From contig CAIPNT010000053.1 of NCBI GenBank assembly GCA_903866485.1, positions 1-6,833 on the forward strand: DNA of 6,833 bases. Reading direction: 5' to 3'. The notes below the pieces were generated by a model. It was not told where the DNA came from. It saw nothing but the letters and a program-made list of their open reading frames with translations, and searched no databases. This document shows, piece after piece, positions 6,657-6,833 of the stretch. How positions within the stretch are numbered: position 1 is the first letter of the stretch; every line of letters begins with the position of its first letter. Source of the stretch: an uncultured Micrococcales bacterium. Its GTDB lineage: Bacteria > Actinomycetota > Actinomycetes > Actinomycetales > Microbacteriaceae. Both the position numbers and the translations under genes were made by a program.

Positions 6657-6833
6657 TACGTGGAGACGGCAAGCTAAATCTAGACATTTCTGTAACTGCC
6701 GAAGATAAGTCACCTCAAGACCAATGCGGCGTTTTCGGCGTTTGGGCACCAGGCGAAGAAGTCGCCAAACTGGCCTTCTTTGGCCTCTATTCACTGCAGC
6801 ACCGCGGTCAAGAATCTGCGGGCATCGCCACCT
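6653..6833 (+). CDS. purF: Amidophosphoribosyltransferase, N-terminal part (cut by window end)
   Basis: The first 60 codons of glutamine-PRPP amidotransferase, the committed step of de novo purine synthesis, which makes phosphoribosylamine for PurD. The sequence reads [10 protein letters not shown] (25-34) and then [17 protein letters not shown] (44-60), the glutaminase (Ntn-hydrolase) start of PurF. Cys25 (codon 6725-6727) is the expected N-terminal nucleophile, exposed after removal of a 24-residue propeptide; the B. subtilis enzyme also has a propeptide, whereas the E. coli enzyme loses only Met. The GTG at 6653 is the only ATG, GTG or TTG between an in-frame TAA at 6641 and the Cys, so the start is effectively forced. 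The start overlaps the stop of the upstream membrane-protein gene by two bases. The PRPP-binding domain lies beyond the window. Confidence 0.95.
   Translation, partial: MIRGDGKLNLDISVTAEDKSPQDQCGVFGVWAPGEEVAKLAFFGLYSLQHRGQESAGIAT

Overview
The window looks like chromosomal DNA from a compact, mid-GC actinobacterium. My best inference is a freshwater Microbacteriaceae of the Rhodoluna/Aquiluna type, but no rRNA or other phylogenetic marker is present to prove it. The grounds are a purD-purC pair, a small sterol-carrier-family protein near purF (an actinobacterial neighbourhood, compare Rv0807 next to purF in Mycobacterium), very short or negative intergenic distances, GTG starts, and many start codons preceded at a fixed distance by a -10 box with no ribosome binding site.

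Layout from left to right. Positions 27-1067 (minus) encode a secreted, cell-wall or membrane anchored ice-binding-type protein (DUF3494) with a Ser/Thr/Pro linker and a C-terminal LPxTG-like sorting tail. Positions 1199-3348 (minus) hold purD and purC, overlapping by one base (TAATG), two steps of de novo purine synthesis. Divergent from purD is a CPA2-type cation/proton antiporter (3390-4496, plus). It runs tail-to-tail into a LysE/RhtB exporter (4470-5111, minus) with a 27-base overlap. Divergent from the exporter by only 22 bp is a sterol-carrier-family protein (5134-5508, plus). It runs tail-to-tail, with an 11-base overlap, into a COG4705-type eight-helix membrane protein (5498-6283, minus). 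Then come a two-helix small membrane protein (6378-6656, plus) and the first 60 codons of purF (6653 to the window end, plus), whose GTG start overlaps the previous stop codon.

Functionally the window mixes core purine biosynthesis (PurF makes phosphoribosylamine, PurD makes GAR, PurC makes SAICAR) with transport and membrane genes that have no obvious pathway link to it. No mobile element, CRISPR, tRNA or rRNA was found, and no stretch above 300 bp lacks a gene.

The most striking signal is regulatory. Three genes (purD, the LysE exporter, purF) carry exactly TAAACT followed by six bases and then the start codon. The sterol-carrier gene has TAGAGT in the same register, and three others have weaker hexamers there. 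This is the signature of leaderless transcription. In the LysE/SCP gap the two opposing -10 boxes share a TA dinucleotide. The ice-binding gene is the exception, with a longer leader and a Shine-Dalgarno-like site. The second notable signal is a precise fourfold internal repeat, (F/Y)W-x9-G-x4-D, in the COG4705 protein.
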